From the NCBI RefSeq assembly GCF_000426245.1, contig NZ_AUEZ01000043.1:1-64000 (forward strand): 64,000 nt of DNA. Reading direction: 5' to 3'. Shown piece after piece: positions 44,543 through 54,421 of the stretch. The first letter of the stretch is position 1, and every line of letters starts with the position of its first letter. The notes under the pieces were generated by a model. That model did no database searches. It had not been told where the DNA came from and worked only from the letters and a program-made list of their open reading frames with translations. Origin of the DNA: Bradyrhizobium sp. Ai1a-2 (GTDB lineage: Bacteria; Pseudomonadota; Alphaproteobacteria; Rhizobiales; Xanthobacteraceae). A program made the translations under genes and the position numbers.

Positions 44543-45687
44543 CCTTGGGCGCGACGCCTCCGCGAGTCTTGCACGAACGAGCCACTCCGGCGGCATCCTG
44601 TTCGCGGAATGGAGCGAACTATCGAAAGTCTCGGCTGCTCCTCGGGCTCACTCCCTCTAAGGAACGGCATTACCACCAGGATGCTGCACCGCCTTGGCGA
44701 TCGCGTAATCATTTCAACAGGAAACGTGGGTTTATGGTGCGCTCGGAGGGCGGCCTCATTTACTGTGATTTCAATGGTTACGGGGGCGAGCAAAGAGGTT
44801 GGCTGCAATTCCGACCTATTGGTCTCTTTCGGCTAACGGCCCGGCCACGCCTACGCTCGCGAAGAACAGCGCAAACCACCCCCGAGGCTCCCCTGCGAAA
44901 GCTCGTATTCAGCTTGGAAGTCTTCGAATTTCGTCTGAGCGCGCAAGGCCAATTTTGACAATTCAAAGCCTTTTCGCTTGTTGAGATGGCTACAGAATTT
45001 GCCATTGTCAGAATGGTGTTTGAGCCGGCCAGCGCGCTGAACATGAGGCGCGGGATCTTCTGCTGAAGAGTCCCCGCCTTCGCACCCCGTCAGCTTCTGA
45101 AGTGAATGCATCGCTTCGCTTGCACCGAGCGGAATCAAACGCCAATACAGCCTAGGCTAGCGTGGATCAGTCCAGCCCCATCACAGAAAAGCGATAGTGT
45201 TGCAATTCCAATGCCATTCAAACGAACACCGTGTTACGCGCCGCGGATGCCGCGAAACCGCGACGGAGCTCCCGGGGGTGCCGCCGCCCGTCCCAGACTC
45301 ATCTAATTAGAACCGCGGCCAATCGCAACCACAGGACAGCTTGGCGTTGAGCTGCCGCAAGGGGCAGCCGCTACCACTCCAAAGACCTTAAGCGACGGCC
45401 CTTCGGGGCAGCGTGAGCACCGTGAGGATCTCGTCGTCGGGCAACAAGAACGACTGCTCCCTACCTCATACCGGTCTTGAATTCGAACCAGGCGTCTGCC
45501 GGGTTCTTGCGGGGAAGTTCTGTTCGTCTGCCCCCGGAACAGCAAGTCGGCGGCGAACGTCTGATCATCGAGCTTCCTGACCGGGCGCTACCACTCCTGT
45601 ATCATCGGCGATGCCTAGAACCGGGCCGCTATATCTACAGTGTTCGAAGTTCTGCTGCCGAGGCCCTCCCAGGCGGGAACGGGGCTT
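44543..45687. other. Long stretch without a supported gene
   Basis: About 1.1 kb. Several short open frames exist on both strands but none shows a recognisable family or a ribosome site; the text looks like eroded coding DNA. A minus-strand fragment near 45385-45440 reads LPDDEILTVLTLPRRAVA, which may be the tail of a lost gene. This is the boundary between the metabolic and second defense regions. Confidence 0.4.
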
Positions 45688-47208
45688 TCAGAATTTCAGC
45701 AGAGGCGACGGATCGTCCCTGGAAAGCACGAGGGCCAGTTCTTTCTTGGCGCGGCTCATGCCGACATAGAACAATCGCCGCTTGTACAGCGTGTTCGAAA
45801 ACGCGGCGCGATCACACAGCAAAATCAGCGCGTTGTCACACTCGAGGCCCTTCGACTTGTGAATTGTACTCAAGCATCGACGCGGGGGTTGCGGATGCGA
45901 AAAAGTCCTTCGCCGGGTGATTTCTGCAAACCCGGCGTCGACGGACGGGAATTGGCCAAGACGAATGGCGTCACGGATTTCGCTCTTGAGGTCTAACTCG
46001 ACCTCGCCGAAGCCGGTTTCCCCTCGTTCCACCACGTCAACCAAATACGCAAGCGCGCGAGCGACGCCGCAATGATCCGGCTCTGCGATCAGGAGCCTGG
46101 CTACCGCCTGGAGATGGGCCGGCATCACGCCGCGCGTGACCTTCGAACAGCGCTCCTTTACCTCCGTTCTCAGCCGGTTTCCGTGGGCAGACGGCGTGAA
46201 GCCTTTTGCTGTCGCCGCAACGAACGCAAGAAATCCATCGACGATCGCATCGACGTCACCGGCACTTTGCCGAATGCATGCGATAAGGCGAGCGAGGTTT
46301 TCGCGCCTGTGCCCTTCCCAAATTCTCATCGAGCGGTCAAAGAAAGCGTTGAGATGCCCCACCCGATCATTGCTTTCGGTCAAGACGAGCAGTTGGCCGC
46401 CGCGGCGCCGGAGCTCGTCAATCGGTCTTCTGTGCGCGCTCGTCATGCTGAACGATCTGTGCGGAATTTGAGCGGAGTTCTCGGCGAAATAGACCGACAG
46501 GCCCTTCGGCAATCGCCCCGTCAAATCGACGGTTCCTCCATCCTTCAGCGCCTGGCGAGCCGCCAAGATCCACGCTCCAAGTTCCGATGAACCCGACCAA
46601 CGGTGCGGCGTGAGAAGCTTTTCCGATGCGCCACTGCATTTCAGATCCTCCCAACGTCCGAGCGTCGCTCGGACACCGGTATCGTTGTTCCCAAAGATCA
46701 CCTGCATCGGATCACCGAAGACACGCAGGCGAGCCCCCGCCTTGTGCACCGCCATGACTGCTCGGTGCTGATCGGCGCTCGCATCCTGATGTTCATCGCA
46801 AAGAATGACAGGATAGCGTTGTGCCGCCGCCTCGGCGACCAGGGAGGAGCCTTCCAGAAGATGGCGACACCGGCTTGCCACCTCATCGTATTGATTATTC
46901 GCGCGCGCCCACGCTCCGACATCAGCGGGAAGGTCGATGGCCCGATGGTAGATGCTCGCGATCTCGGTCAGGAAGCTATCGATCGTCCTGATCGCGACGC
47001 TGCCAGATACCGTTTGCGTCCGCTGCGCAAAGACAGACCGAGCGGCATGCGTGTGCGTCAGGATCAGGACCCGCCCGACGCCGAGGTGCGAGGCGGCATC
47101 GGTCGCAAACTGGGCTCCTTGATGCGTTTTCCCGCACCCTGCGGCGGCCTCCACGGTTACGAGTGGCAGATCGGATCGCAGCAGCTCTGCGACGGCCTTG
47201 TCGCTCAC
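45688..47208 (-). CDS. gajB: GajB-like UvrD/PcrA-type helicase (Gabija)
   Basis: A 506-residue superfamily 1 helicase: Walker A EAAAGCGKTHQGA, Walker B VILCDEHQDASADQH, motif V-type STIHKSKGLECDNALIL and motif VI RRLFYVGMSRAKKELALVL. Length (Gabija GajB about 490-500) and the 4-base overlap with the OLD-type ATPase upstream fit GajB, which works with GajA in phage defense by sensing nucleotide depletion and DNA ends. Confidence 0.75.
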   Translation of the reverse strand: MSDKAVAELLRSDLPLVTVEAAAGCGKTHQGAQFATDAASHLGVGRVLILTHTHAARSVFAQRTQTVSGSVAIRTIDSFLTEIASIYHRAIDLPADVGAWARANNQYDEVASRCRHLLEGSSLVAEAAAQRYPVILCDEHQDASADQHRAVMAVHKAGARLRVFGDPMQVIFGNNDTGVRATLGRWEDLKCSGASEKLLTPHRWSGSSELGAWILAARQALKDGGTVDLTGRLPKGLSVYFAENSAQIPHRSFSMTSAHRRPIDELRRRGGQLLVLTESNDRVGHLNAFFDRSMRIWEGHRRENLARLIACIRQSAGDVDAIVDGFLAFVAATAKGFTPSAHGNRLRTEVKERCSKVTRGVMPAHLQAVARLLIAEPDHCGVARALAYLVDVVERGETGFGEVELDLKSEIRDAIRLGQFPSVDAGFAEITRRRTFSHPQPPRRCLSTIHKSKGLECDNALILLCDRAAFSNTLYKRRLFYVGMSRAKKELALVLSRDDPSPLLKF

Positions 47209-48968
47209 AGCTTGAGCCTTCCCGGAGCGAGCGCGGGCTGTCCAAGCGCAGCACGCAGCGCGTTAACAAACGTGAGCAGTTCGGGCTCAAGCTTCGGCCA
47301 GACGCCAAGCTCAACCATCTTCTGACCGAGCTCGCGACCGCCCTCTTCTGATTTGAACCAGCGTCGGCTGTGTTTGGCCCAGTCCTTTGCTGTGTCGACG
47401 TCAGGCGCCCCCTCCTTGTCGCCGGTCGCCGCGGCAACGATGAGCGCGCGAAGCTTCGAGAAGCGCTGCTCGGACGCTCCACACGCAGCCAGAATACTGG
47501 CTTCGTCCTTGGCTTGCAGGCCGAGGCGATCCGCCAATGTCCGCAACCTCTCACCAGAGGCTCCTTCGGAATCGCAGGCTAGTGAGAGCAATGAAGCGTC
47601 GTCCACGTGCGCGATGACATTCGCTTCCAGGCAACCGGTGCGCCACTGAAAGCACCTCGACCCGAGCGCGTCGGCTACGCTTTTCCATCGTCCGGTCGAC
47701 TTGCCCTCATTGTCGCAGAAGGCCCCAAGCATGAGCCCCGCGTCCCGCAGCGCCACCAACAAACCGAGCATGGATTCGTTGCCGCCGCCGTCGCATAGGC
47801 GAATGCCATGATCTTCAGGCGCGGCGACGAAAGCATTCCGCAGCAGGAAGCGCAGGAAACCGACCTCGGTCACCCCCTCTGCTATGACAGGGAGCTTCGC
47901 AAGGAACGTCTCGGGATCACGCGCTTGCTGCTGAGCGATAGCAACGGCTGGTAGCGCGCCGATCGCCCCCTTTGCATCGATGAACCAGAGCGCGGCCTTG
48001 GTTGCCGCCTTGATCGCGACAGGGCTGTGGGTCGTGACGAAACATTGGCCTTCATCCTTGACCAGTTTCGCAAGCAGTTGCCGAAGCCGATACGGCTCCA
48101 GCCCGCGTTCGATCTCGTCGATGACTGTCAGTCGTGATGCGGCTTCCGTAACGCCGGCCACCTCCAATGCGGACATGCGTCGCGTACCGGCGCCCCAGCT
48201 GGCGAGGGGTAGCTTTACACCCGCCCTGTCTGCAAGAAGTCCGATGAGTGCTCCGATCGAAAGTCCCTGGCTGCTGGTCAACCCGAGTTCGAGGTCGTGC
48301 GGCAGCCCGGCCCTTTCAAACGTCGTGCCCAGATCCTCGAGGGCTTTCATTTCTTCCTCGAGCAGCGCGGCTGAAAGATCGGTTTCGGCGACCTGCTTGT
48401 TGAGCCTCGATTTGAGATTCCCCTTGGACAGCAATCGGTCAAGGGCAGAACCCGTCACCAGCCGGAGATCGCGATCGTTCCGATCATCGTTCGCCAGGCG
48501 CACAACGCCGATCCGGCGGCGCAAACCGGTGGACAAGGCCGCGATTTCCGCGTTCGGCTGCACCACCTCCCACACCAATTCGAGATCCTCGGTCCCACGG
48601 ACGCGGAACCGGAAAACCGGGTGATTTGGCTCCTTCTCCGCCTCCGGATCGGGCAGAACCGCCGCGCTGCCGTCCCATTCCCACGGCCACAGCGAAGAAA
48701 AGTCTGCTATTCCAACCTCAGGCGGGATATCCACCACGGCTTCGATAGAGAAACCCTCGCCGGTCGATCGATTGAAATAATCGGTTTCAAGCACCTGGAC
48801 CGCATTGGTCGGACTAAACAACAGGGCGATGGCGTGAAGCACCGTGCTCTTGCCAGAATCCCCGCCACCAAGCAGAACATTGATACCGGCACTTGGACTC
48901 CAATCCAGAACCTCGATACCCCGAAACCTCCTGATCATCAGGCTGTTGATGCGCGGTTGATTCGCCAT
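47205..48968 (-). CDS. gajA: GajA-like OLD-family ATPase/TOPRIM nuclease (Gabija)
   Basis: A 587-residue protein. ATPase: Walker A LGGGDSGKSTVLHA, Walker B/D-loop RLTVIDEIERGLEPYRLRQLL and the His switch FVTTHSPVAIKAA. C-terminal TOPRIM: PVIAEGVTEVGFLRFLLR (catalytic Glu) and LGAFCDNEGKSTG (acidic DxE in place of the classic DxD). Length and partner match GajA, a nicking nuclease inhibited by NTPs. It is the first gene of the pair. Confidence 0.75.
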   Translation of the reverse strand: MANQPRINSLMIRRFRGIEVLDWSPSAGINVLLGGGDSGKSTVLHAIALLFSPTNAVQVLETDYFNRSTGEGFSIEAVVDIPPEVGIADFSSLWPWEWDGSAAVLPDPEAEKEPNHPVFRFRVRGTEDLELVWEVVQPNAEIAALSTGLRRRIGVVRLANDDRNDRDLRLVTGSALDRLLSKGNLKSRLNKQVAETDLSAALLEEEMKALEDLGTTFERAGLPHDLELGLTSSQGLSIGALIGLLADRAGVKLPLASWGAGTRRMSALEVAGVTEAASRLTVIDEIERGLEPYRLRQLLAKLVKDEGQCFVTTHSPVAIKAATKAALWFIDAKGAIGALPAVAIAQQQARDPETFLAKLPVIAEGVTEVGFLRFLLRNAFVAAPEDHGIRLCDGGGNESMLGLLVALRDAGLMLGAFCDNEGKSTGRWKSVADALGSRCFQWRTGCLEANVIAHVDDASLLSLACDSEGASGERLRTLADRLGLQAKDEASILAACGASEQRFSKLRALIVAAATGDKEGAPDVDTAKDWAKHSRRWFKSEEGGRELGQKMVELGVWPKLEPELLTFVNALRAALGQPALAPGRLKL

Positions 48969-49064
48969 GCCCTATCCGAATCCACATTCCCCGCAACAAT
49001 CTTAAGCTGTTCTCGGTAAGGCGCAAAGCTTCAGGCAGTCGCCTGTAGCATTGGTCCCGCCAGG

Positions 49065-50934
49065 ATGCGCAAAATGACAACCATACGGCTCGGCCAACTT
49101 TTCGATTGCACCGAGGGTGGCGGTGCCTTGATCGCCGAATCCGCTGATGGCGCATTGCTGCATATCGACGATGTGCCATCCGGTCTGGCCTGCAGGTGTT
49201 GCTGCGTCGGCGGCGAACGACCATGGTTGCGAAGAAGGGCGCGATCCAGGCCCATCACTTCGCTCATCACTCGGCCCGCGACGGCAGCTCCTGTTCGTCA
49301 GCGGGCGAGACCGCGCTTCATAAGTTTGCGAAGAAGGTTCTCGATCAGAGACTGGAAATCGCGCTTCCCGAGCTTTACGTGTCGTCCGACGACGACCGCG
49401 AATTGGTCGTCTCCGCAATGACACTGGGGTTTGACAGAGCGACGCTCGAACTGAGGAGCGGCCCGATTGTGCCCGACGTGGTGCTGGAGCTATCCGACCG
49501 CAGGCTCCTTGTCGAGTTCAAGGTGACGCATTCCTGCGAATAGGCAAAGATCGACTACATTCGCGCGATGGATGTTGGCGCGATTGAGATCGACCTGTCG
49601 CAATATCGAGATCGTCCACTGGATGAGATCGGCGACGACATTCTCTACAACGCGCCACGGGTCTGGCTTCACAATCCGCGACAAAGCGAGGCGCTAGCCC
49701 GCCTTGAACAGCGGGCCCAGCAGCGTCACGCAGAATTCAAGCGCGAGATTGCGCGTCTTCATATGAATTATCACCACCTTCTGCCCGCAAGTGAGCTGGG
49801 AAACGGGACCTGCGAGACGACCATCCGCAGGAATGGCCTCGGCGAGGCCATCAATCTGAAGGTCAACGGTGCCGGCTGTTTCCTTATTCGTGTCGCCGAA
49901 TGGCAGGCCGCAGTCATGCTCGATCTGATCAAATCGCGACAGCCGTTCAGGACCCGCGACGGCTTGGCGGGCTTGGCCCGTCGGGGTTGGCTCAGCCCCC
50001 GGTATGCTTCGTTGCGGGATGACCAGGTGCAAGCGCTCAAAGACAGAGGGCTACCGTTTGAACCGCCCGTGAGAGCGGTCGAGCTTTATCTCAAGCAGCT
50101 TGAAAATCTCGGCTTGGTACATTCCGGAAAGACCGAGACCTGGAAGCCCGCCAAACTCCTGTGGAGCAAACTTCAAGCGGCCAAGGAGCTTCGCGAGAGG
50201 CCTGCCAGGCGCAGAGCTGAGATCGAAGCCATCGTGAAAGGCAAATCGAGGATCTCCCAGAAAGCGAAACGACATCGTTCGACTTCGATGCGTGGATCGC
50301 AAGCCCATTGCCCGGCCGCCATGGATCGGTCGCTGATGCCATTTGTGGCGAAGAAGCCGCCTGGACGGCCCTGTGTCGCAGCATCTCGCACATCCGGACC
50401 GACATCCGATTTTCCCCGCGAAGCGACCTGCAACTCTTTGGCCTGCCCTGCGCCGGCGAGCTAGGCAGAATGCTCAAGCGGAAGGCTGAGGAAGCCGGGC
50501 AACGCGAACAGGCCAGGCGGGAAAAGGAGCAGGCAGAGGCGGACGCACGATTGGCTAAACTCAATGCTCGTGCGCGACGCGATATCGGCGATCTCGCTGC
50601 GACTTGGCTGAACACGGGCCATCCGGCGCTGAACGGCCTTTCGCCACTCGAGGCAGCATCGAACGCGACGGGTTTCGACGCCGCGATTGAGGCGCTCAAT
50701 CGAAGAGCACGCGAGCTCGCCCTCGAAAAAAGGGCGCTGCAACGCAAGCAGAAAGCCGTCGCGGAATTGGAAGAATTGGCGCTCTCACGCTACTATGATC
50801 AAGAGTTGGCGGCGTTGTGGATGCGAAGTTCGCGGCCCGAACTCGGTGGGAAATCACCTTCAGAATTCACTTGCGACGATGCAACGCGCGACCGGTGCGC
50901 GAACTACCTGCCAAAGAAGCGATCACGACGCTGA
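49065..50934 (+). pseudogene. Broken CoiA-like nuclease-family protein
   Basis: Three successive open pieces form one protein of about 620 residues. Piece 1 opens MTTIRLGQLFDCTEGGG. After a lost base near 49216-49222 the frame continues MVAKKGAIQAHHFAHHS, then FAKKVLDQRLEIALPEL and VPDVVLELSDRRLLVEFKVTH, the zinc-finger-plus-PD-(D/E)XK layout of CoiA-like proteins. A TAG at 49541-49543 interrupts it (HSCE-stop-AKIDYIRAMDVG). Another lost base near 50270-50305 breaks it again before FDFDAWIASPLPGR; the last piece ends SRYYDQELAALWM ... PELGGKSPSEF. Two one-base deletions and one nonsense codon explain everything, so it is a clear pseudogene unless the sequence has errors. Confidence 0.75.
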
Positions 50935-50942
50935 ATTCATTG

Positions 50943-52595
50943 TCACTTCTTGTTCATCGCCAACGTGAGGAGCCGATTGAGGTCGCCATGGCTTCCCCAA
51001 TTGTTCTTTGCGGTCAGCCGCTCCGCCTTCGGCCATTTTCGCGACGAGAAGTAGATTGCACTCTGCATGTACGACGAAGAGGCGGTATAGATCCCCAGCA
51101 GCGTATGACGCCGCGAGTGATCGCCAAACCGCCCAACAAAGATCGCGGCGACCGCTCTTAACGTCTCGTGCCGAGGGGTGTCTTGCAGAATATCGAGCGC
51201 GATCTTGACCGACGCATCCTTGTGTTTTTCCGCCTGCGATAGCGCCGCAAGGATCCACATTTTCTGCCAATCCGACAACTCGATGTCGATGAGTAACGTG
51301 AGCAACGCGTCCGAAACGCTTGCGGAGTGCAGGAACTTGGCCACATACGATGCATAGATCTGAGCCATCGACGGCCGCTTCTTGAACGACTCGAGGACAT
51401 GCTGCAACGCATAGTCAGATCCGGCCTTCGTGAAGAGTGGCAGACAGAAGCGCTCGATGTTTTCTTCCTGACCGAGGTACTTCCCGATCGAATTGAACAA
51501 TAGCTTTGTCGCCTTCAAATCGAGATCGTCTTCGTCGTCATCCTCCGCTTCGTCGTCATCGTCGTCGTCATCGTCATCGTCGTCTTCACCGTCGTCCCAT
51601 TCGGACTGAAAGCCGTAGTCCGCGTCAAAGTCTTCATCGTTCATCTGATCCCTGATCTCGTCGATGGCGTCGTCGAACAGCGCCTGGAGATCGGGTTCCT
51701 CAGTGTGAAGCTGCCGTTTCGGCATGATCATACATTTCGCCTCGTTCAGAACGAGATCGTAATAGCGCAGCTTGGGAATCAGCTGGCCGAGCAGCCTGTC
51801 GGCAGCTTCCACGGAGTCGAGAAAGACGTAGATGTCGTCGACGTATCGCGCAGCCCTCACCCCATACTCCTTGAGGAAGCGATCGATCGGCTCCATGTAG
51901 AAATTCCCAAACAAATCCGACGGGAACATGCCTTGAAGTATGCCCCGAGAACTCCGCTGGCTTGTATAGCTGGTCAAAACCGCTTCAAGACGGCCAGATA
52001 ACTCACCGACATATCCAGAATCGTTCAACACATTGATTAGGGTATGCAGGTTCATCGAACCAAAATAGTTCGCGACGTCGATCTTCAGGATGTATTTGAC
52101 CTCCTCCGCCTTTGAATGCTCGAGCAGCGCTGTTTGCAAGGCATTCCAGCACGTGCGGGTGGGCAAGAACATGGACACGCTGTCTGGACTTGCCAGCTGA
52201 TGGCTGAAGGATCGTGAGTGATCGGTTCTCTCAGCCACAATGGGCGCCGCCTGATCCGCCAGAGCTTGATAAAGGAGACGGTCGTGCGGGAGCAGAATGC
52301 TGCCCGGGCGAGAGAAGCTTGGCCCCAATCGTTCGGGCTTGACGGCAACGCGGATCCGAAACGACTTCGGGACCTCGATGGTGATCGGCACCGCCGGACT
52401 GAATTTGCCACTCGCCAACGCGCCTTGGACCTCTTGGATCAGCTCCTCGCCAGCCTTGGCGTAAATGAAACCGATGTGAGGGGCGTAGATGAAATCCGAC
52501 CGGAGATCGTGGCCGACCCGCGCCAGGGCCAACTTCCAATCGATCTTGGACATCGCGGCGCCGTCCAGGCCGAAGGGTATCTTCAGTTCAGCCAC
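50943..52595 (-). CDS. Defense-type reverse transcriptase with acidic insert
   Basis: A 550-residue protein. Reverse transcriptase motifs: A, YILKIDVANYFGSMNLHTL; B, SRGILQGMFPSDLFGNFYMEPIDRFL; C, AARYVDDIYVF. Between the palm/thumb and the helical C-terminus lies an unusual acidic stretch of about 26 residues with an eleven-Asp run. The C-terminal 180 residues (YALQHVLESFKKRPSMAQIYASYVAKFL ...) look like a helical repeat domain, as in abortive-infection or DRT-type enzymes rather than group II intron or retron proteins, which have a maturase domain or retron partner. Start GTG at 52595 with GAGGGA upstream. It ends 8 bases after the CoiA-like pseudogene. Confidence 0.8.
   Translation of the reverse strand: MAELKIPFGLDGAAMSKIDWKLALARVGHDLRSDFIYAPHIGFIYAKAGEELIQEVQGALASGKFSPAVPITIEVPKSFRIRVAVKPERLGPSFSRPGSILLPHDRLLYQALADQAAPIVAERTDHSRSFSHQLASPDSVSMFLPTRTCWNALQTALLEHSKAEEVKYILKIDVANYFGSMNLHTLINVLNDSGYVGELSGRLEAVLTSYTSQRSSRGILQGMFPSDLFGNFYMEPIDRFLKEYGVRAARYVDDIYVFLDSVEAADRLLGQLIPKLRYYDLVLNEAKCMIMPKRQLHTEEPDLQALFDDAIDEIRDQMNDEDFDADYGFQSEWDDGEDDDDDDDDDDDEAEDDDEDDLDLKATKLLFNSIGKYLGQEENIERFCLPLFTKAGSDYALQHVLESFKKRPSMAQIYASYVAKFLHSASVSDALLTLLIDIELSDWQKMWILAALSQAEKHKDASVKIALDILQDTPRHETLRAVAAIFVGRFGDHSRRHTLLGIYTASSSYMQSAIYFSSRKWPKAERLTAKNNWGSHGDLNRLLTLAMNKK
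51550..51595. repeat. Trinucleotide (GTC/ATC) tract inside the RT gene
   Basis: A near-pure run of GTC/ATC triplets on the plus strand encodes the poly-Asp insert of the reverse transcriptase. It could vary in length by replication slippage in whole codons. Confidence 0.8.
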
Positions 52596-52916
52596 TGCAT
52601 TCCCTCGCTGCTTCTACGTGGATCGATCGTACCGGCAGACCTCGCATCATAACGGCGCCGGCAGGGCGAGGTTCTCACCGCTGGCGTGATCGAAGCAACT
52701 CGGCACCACTGCTCGATGGAGATGGGAGTAAAGCGGGTCGAGATGCAGGTACGTGACCGTCGCTGGCGCAAGGACTAGAATGCAGCGGATCGCTGTCAAC
52801 GCCACAAGAACTCGATTACAGAAACGCACCGATTTGAGCCCGGTTGTACGGGGATTGTATGAAAATCGGCAACAAGCGACGAAATCCGGCCGTAACGGGG
52901 ACGCACGCGCTTGTTT
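52596..52916. other. Non-coding stretch upstream of the RT gene
   Basis: About 320 bases between the UDG-like gene and the RT gene. It must contain the RT promoter. Some defense RTs have a non-coding RNA here; no clear stem-rich RNA was identified by eye. Confidence 0.35.
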
Positions 52917-53459
52917 CTAATTAGGAAAGAGATTTGGAGCGGGTGAAGCTCCCAGAGCTGCCACAGACCTTCGTTTGGGAGCTACTGCAGCATCCACTGC
53001 CCCACTAATGCATTGTCCCAATCTTTGGATGTAGTCCGTACGCTCGTGAGCCGGCCGGCGCATCATGAAGGAGGGGTGCTCGAGCCGCACGAGAGTCGGC
53101 CCCGTACGGTCGCCGGCTTGGCGGCGAAAGTCCTGGACCCTCTCAAGAGCCTCACCGACAACCGAGCTGAGTCCGATCACGACGTCGCAAGTGTCAAGCT
53201 TCCATAGAGCGTGGCGGTCCAGTTCTTCGATCAGTTCGCCGCAGGTCGGATATCGCTCCCGGCCCTGCTTGTCGAACAGCGCGCGAGGGATCACGTTGTC
53301 GAAGCGCATGATGGCGTTGCGGGACGCCGCGGTCGCAGCGATCGCGTTCCGAAGGAATTTCCCCGAACGAGAGCTGGGCGAGAATGCGGGAAAGGGCTTG
53401 GTTGTCGCCGGATCGAACTTGCGACAAGGCCCCAAGAACAGAATCGTCACCTGCTTCAT
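52917..53459 (-). CDS. Small uracil-DNA-glycosylase-fold-like protein (tentative)
   Basis: A 180-residue protein. The order LFLGPCRKFDPATTKPFPAFS..SGKFLRNAI, then DNVIPRALFDKQGRERYPT, then VVIGLSSVVGEAL, resembles the UDG superfamily layout (motif A loop, an Asn-rich core, then a C-terminal loop) but the classic catalytic residues are not certain. It overlaps the radical SAM gene by 4 bases (ATGA), so the two are co-translated. An alternative is an unknown nucleotide-binding protein. Confidence 0.4.
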   Translation of the reverse strand: MKQVTILFLGPCRKFDPATTKPFPAFSPSSRSGKFLRNAIAATAASRNAIMRFDNVIPRALFDKQGRERYPTCGELIEELDRHALWKLDTCDVVIGLSSVVGEALERVQDFRRQAGDRTGPTLVRLEHPSFMMRRPAHERTDYIQRLGQCISGAVDAAVAPKRRSVAALGASPAPNLFPN

Positions 53460-54421
53460 CGCAATCGCTGCTCCGCCATAATCATCGCCAAATTCCGACG
53501 GACGCCCCCCACCGCTACTTCACCGAATTGCAAACCTGTCGAAAAGTTGAACTCATCCCGATCCGGTGAAAACAAGACGTCGTCCATCTGGTCCGAGTAG
53601 TCCAACATGGCGTCCGGCAAGTAGCCGGCATCAAGAAGCCGCTGCCAGTCCGGCGTTCCCGGGTAAGGTCGATACTCGAAGGCGCTGCAGCGAAAGCGTC
53701 CCGGCAATCCGTTCGTCACGTCCCAAAGCCGTCTAATCAGGGTCAGGGTCGCCTGATGCTCCTCATGCGTCTCAGTAGGCAGTCCAAGGATGAAATAACC
53801 CTTAACGTCGATCCCCACCCGGCAAAGTCTCGTCACAGCGTGCACGATCTGAGCAACGGTGATCTTCTTGTCCACGTATCTCAAGACGCGGTCACTTCCA
53901 CTTTCGATACCTAAGGCGACCTCGCGGCATCCTGCGGCCATCATGAGATCGAGAAGCTCGTCGCTGGCCCCGGCCAACACGTTGATCCGTCCCGTTGCGT
54001 CCCACCTCACGTCCAGGCGAGCGTCGACAAAGGCCTTAAGCGTCGTCCGCATGAGGCGTTGGTTTGCCAAGAACAGGTCATCGACAAACCTGACCCTCTG
54101 CGCGCCGTGCCGCGTCCTAAGATCAAAGGTTTCCTCCATGACCCGATCCGGCCTGCGCATCCGGACGGTCACATCGGGATTGCTGCTTACGGCCGCGCCG
54201 CAAAACGAACAATCAAAAGGGCATCCGCGTGACGCGACCATCGCCGATTCCAGAACTCCCCCGTCCCGGTAGGGGTCCTGGTCTAGGTGGCTCCTGTCCA
54301 GCAGCGGCATTGCATCGACGTCGGGCGCGAGTAGAAGCCGATCTCTGCTGCGCACCGTTGGCATCACCGGCTTCTGACCGTCCCGCCAAAAGACGCTTGG
54401 CAGCTCCATCCGGGAATTCAC
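53456..54421 (-). CDS. Radical SAM protein, possibly N-terminally truncated
   Basis: A 321-residue protein with the cluster motif ASRGCPFDCSFCGAA (CxxxCxxC) near residue 66 and a typical barrel after it (RFVDDLFLANQ, VALGIESGSDRVLRYVDKKI, YFILGLPTETHEEHQ). Family members of the B12-binding radical SAM type are about 450 residues long, and the missing part would be the N-terminal cobalamin domain. Here the frame begins just before YRDGGVLES. Such enzymes methylate or rearrange unactivated carbons. The partner overlap with the UDG-like gene suggests a nucleic-acid or nucleoside substrate. Confidence 0.7.
   Translation of the reverse strand: MNSRMELPSVFWRDGQKPVMPTVRSRDRLLLAPDVDAMPLLDRSHLDQDPYRDGGVLESAMVASRGCPFDCSFCGAAVSSNPDVTVRMRRPDRVMEETFDLRTRHGAQRVRFVDDLFLANQRLMRTTLKAFVDARLDVRWDATGRINVLAGASDELLDLMMAAGCREVALGIESGSDRVLRYVDKKITVAQIVHAVTRLCRVGIDVKGYFILGLPTETHEEHQATLTLIRRLWDVTNGLPGRFRCSAFEYRPYPGTPDWQRLLDAGYLPDAMLDYSDQMDDVLFSPDRDEFNFSTGLQFGEVAVGGVRRNLAMIMAEQRLR

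Noticed and set aside
44850..45140. Minus-strand open frame of 95 codons as a gene
   Set aside because: No ribosome site, no family resemblance and an uneven amino-acid composition; treated as eroded non-coding DNA.
51550..51595. Short tandem repeat taken as a possible CRISPR or regulatory array
   Set aside because: It is a triplet tract in frame with poly-Asp codons in the reverse transcriptase and has no spacers.
52596..52916. Retron-type or template non-coding RNA before the RT gene
   Set aside because: No long inverted repeats or msr/msd-like arrangement could be seen by eye.
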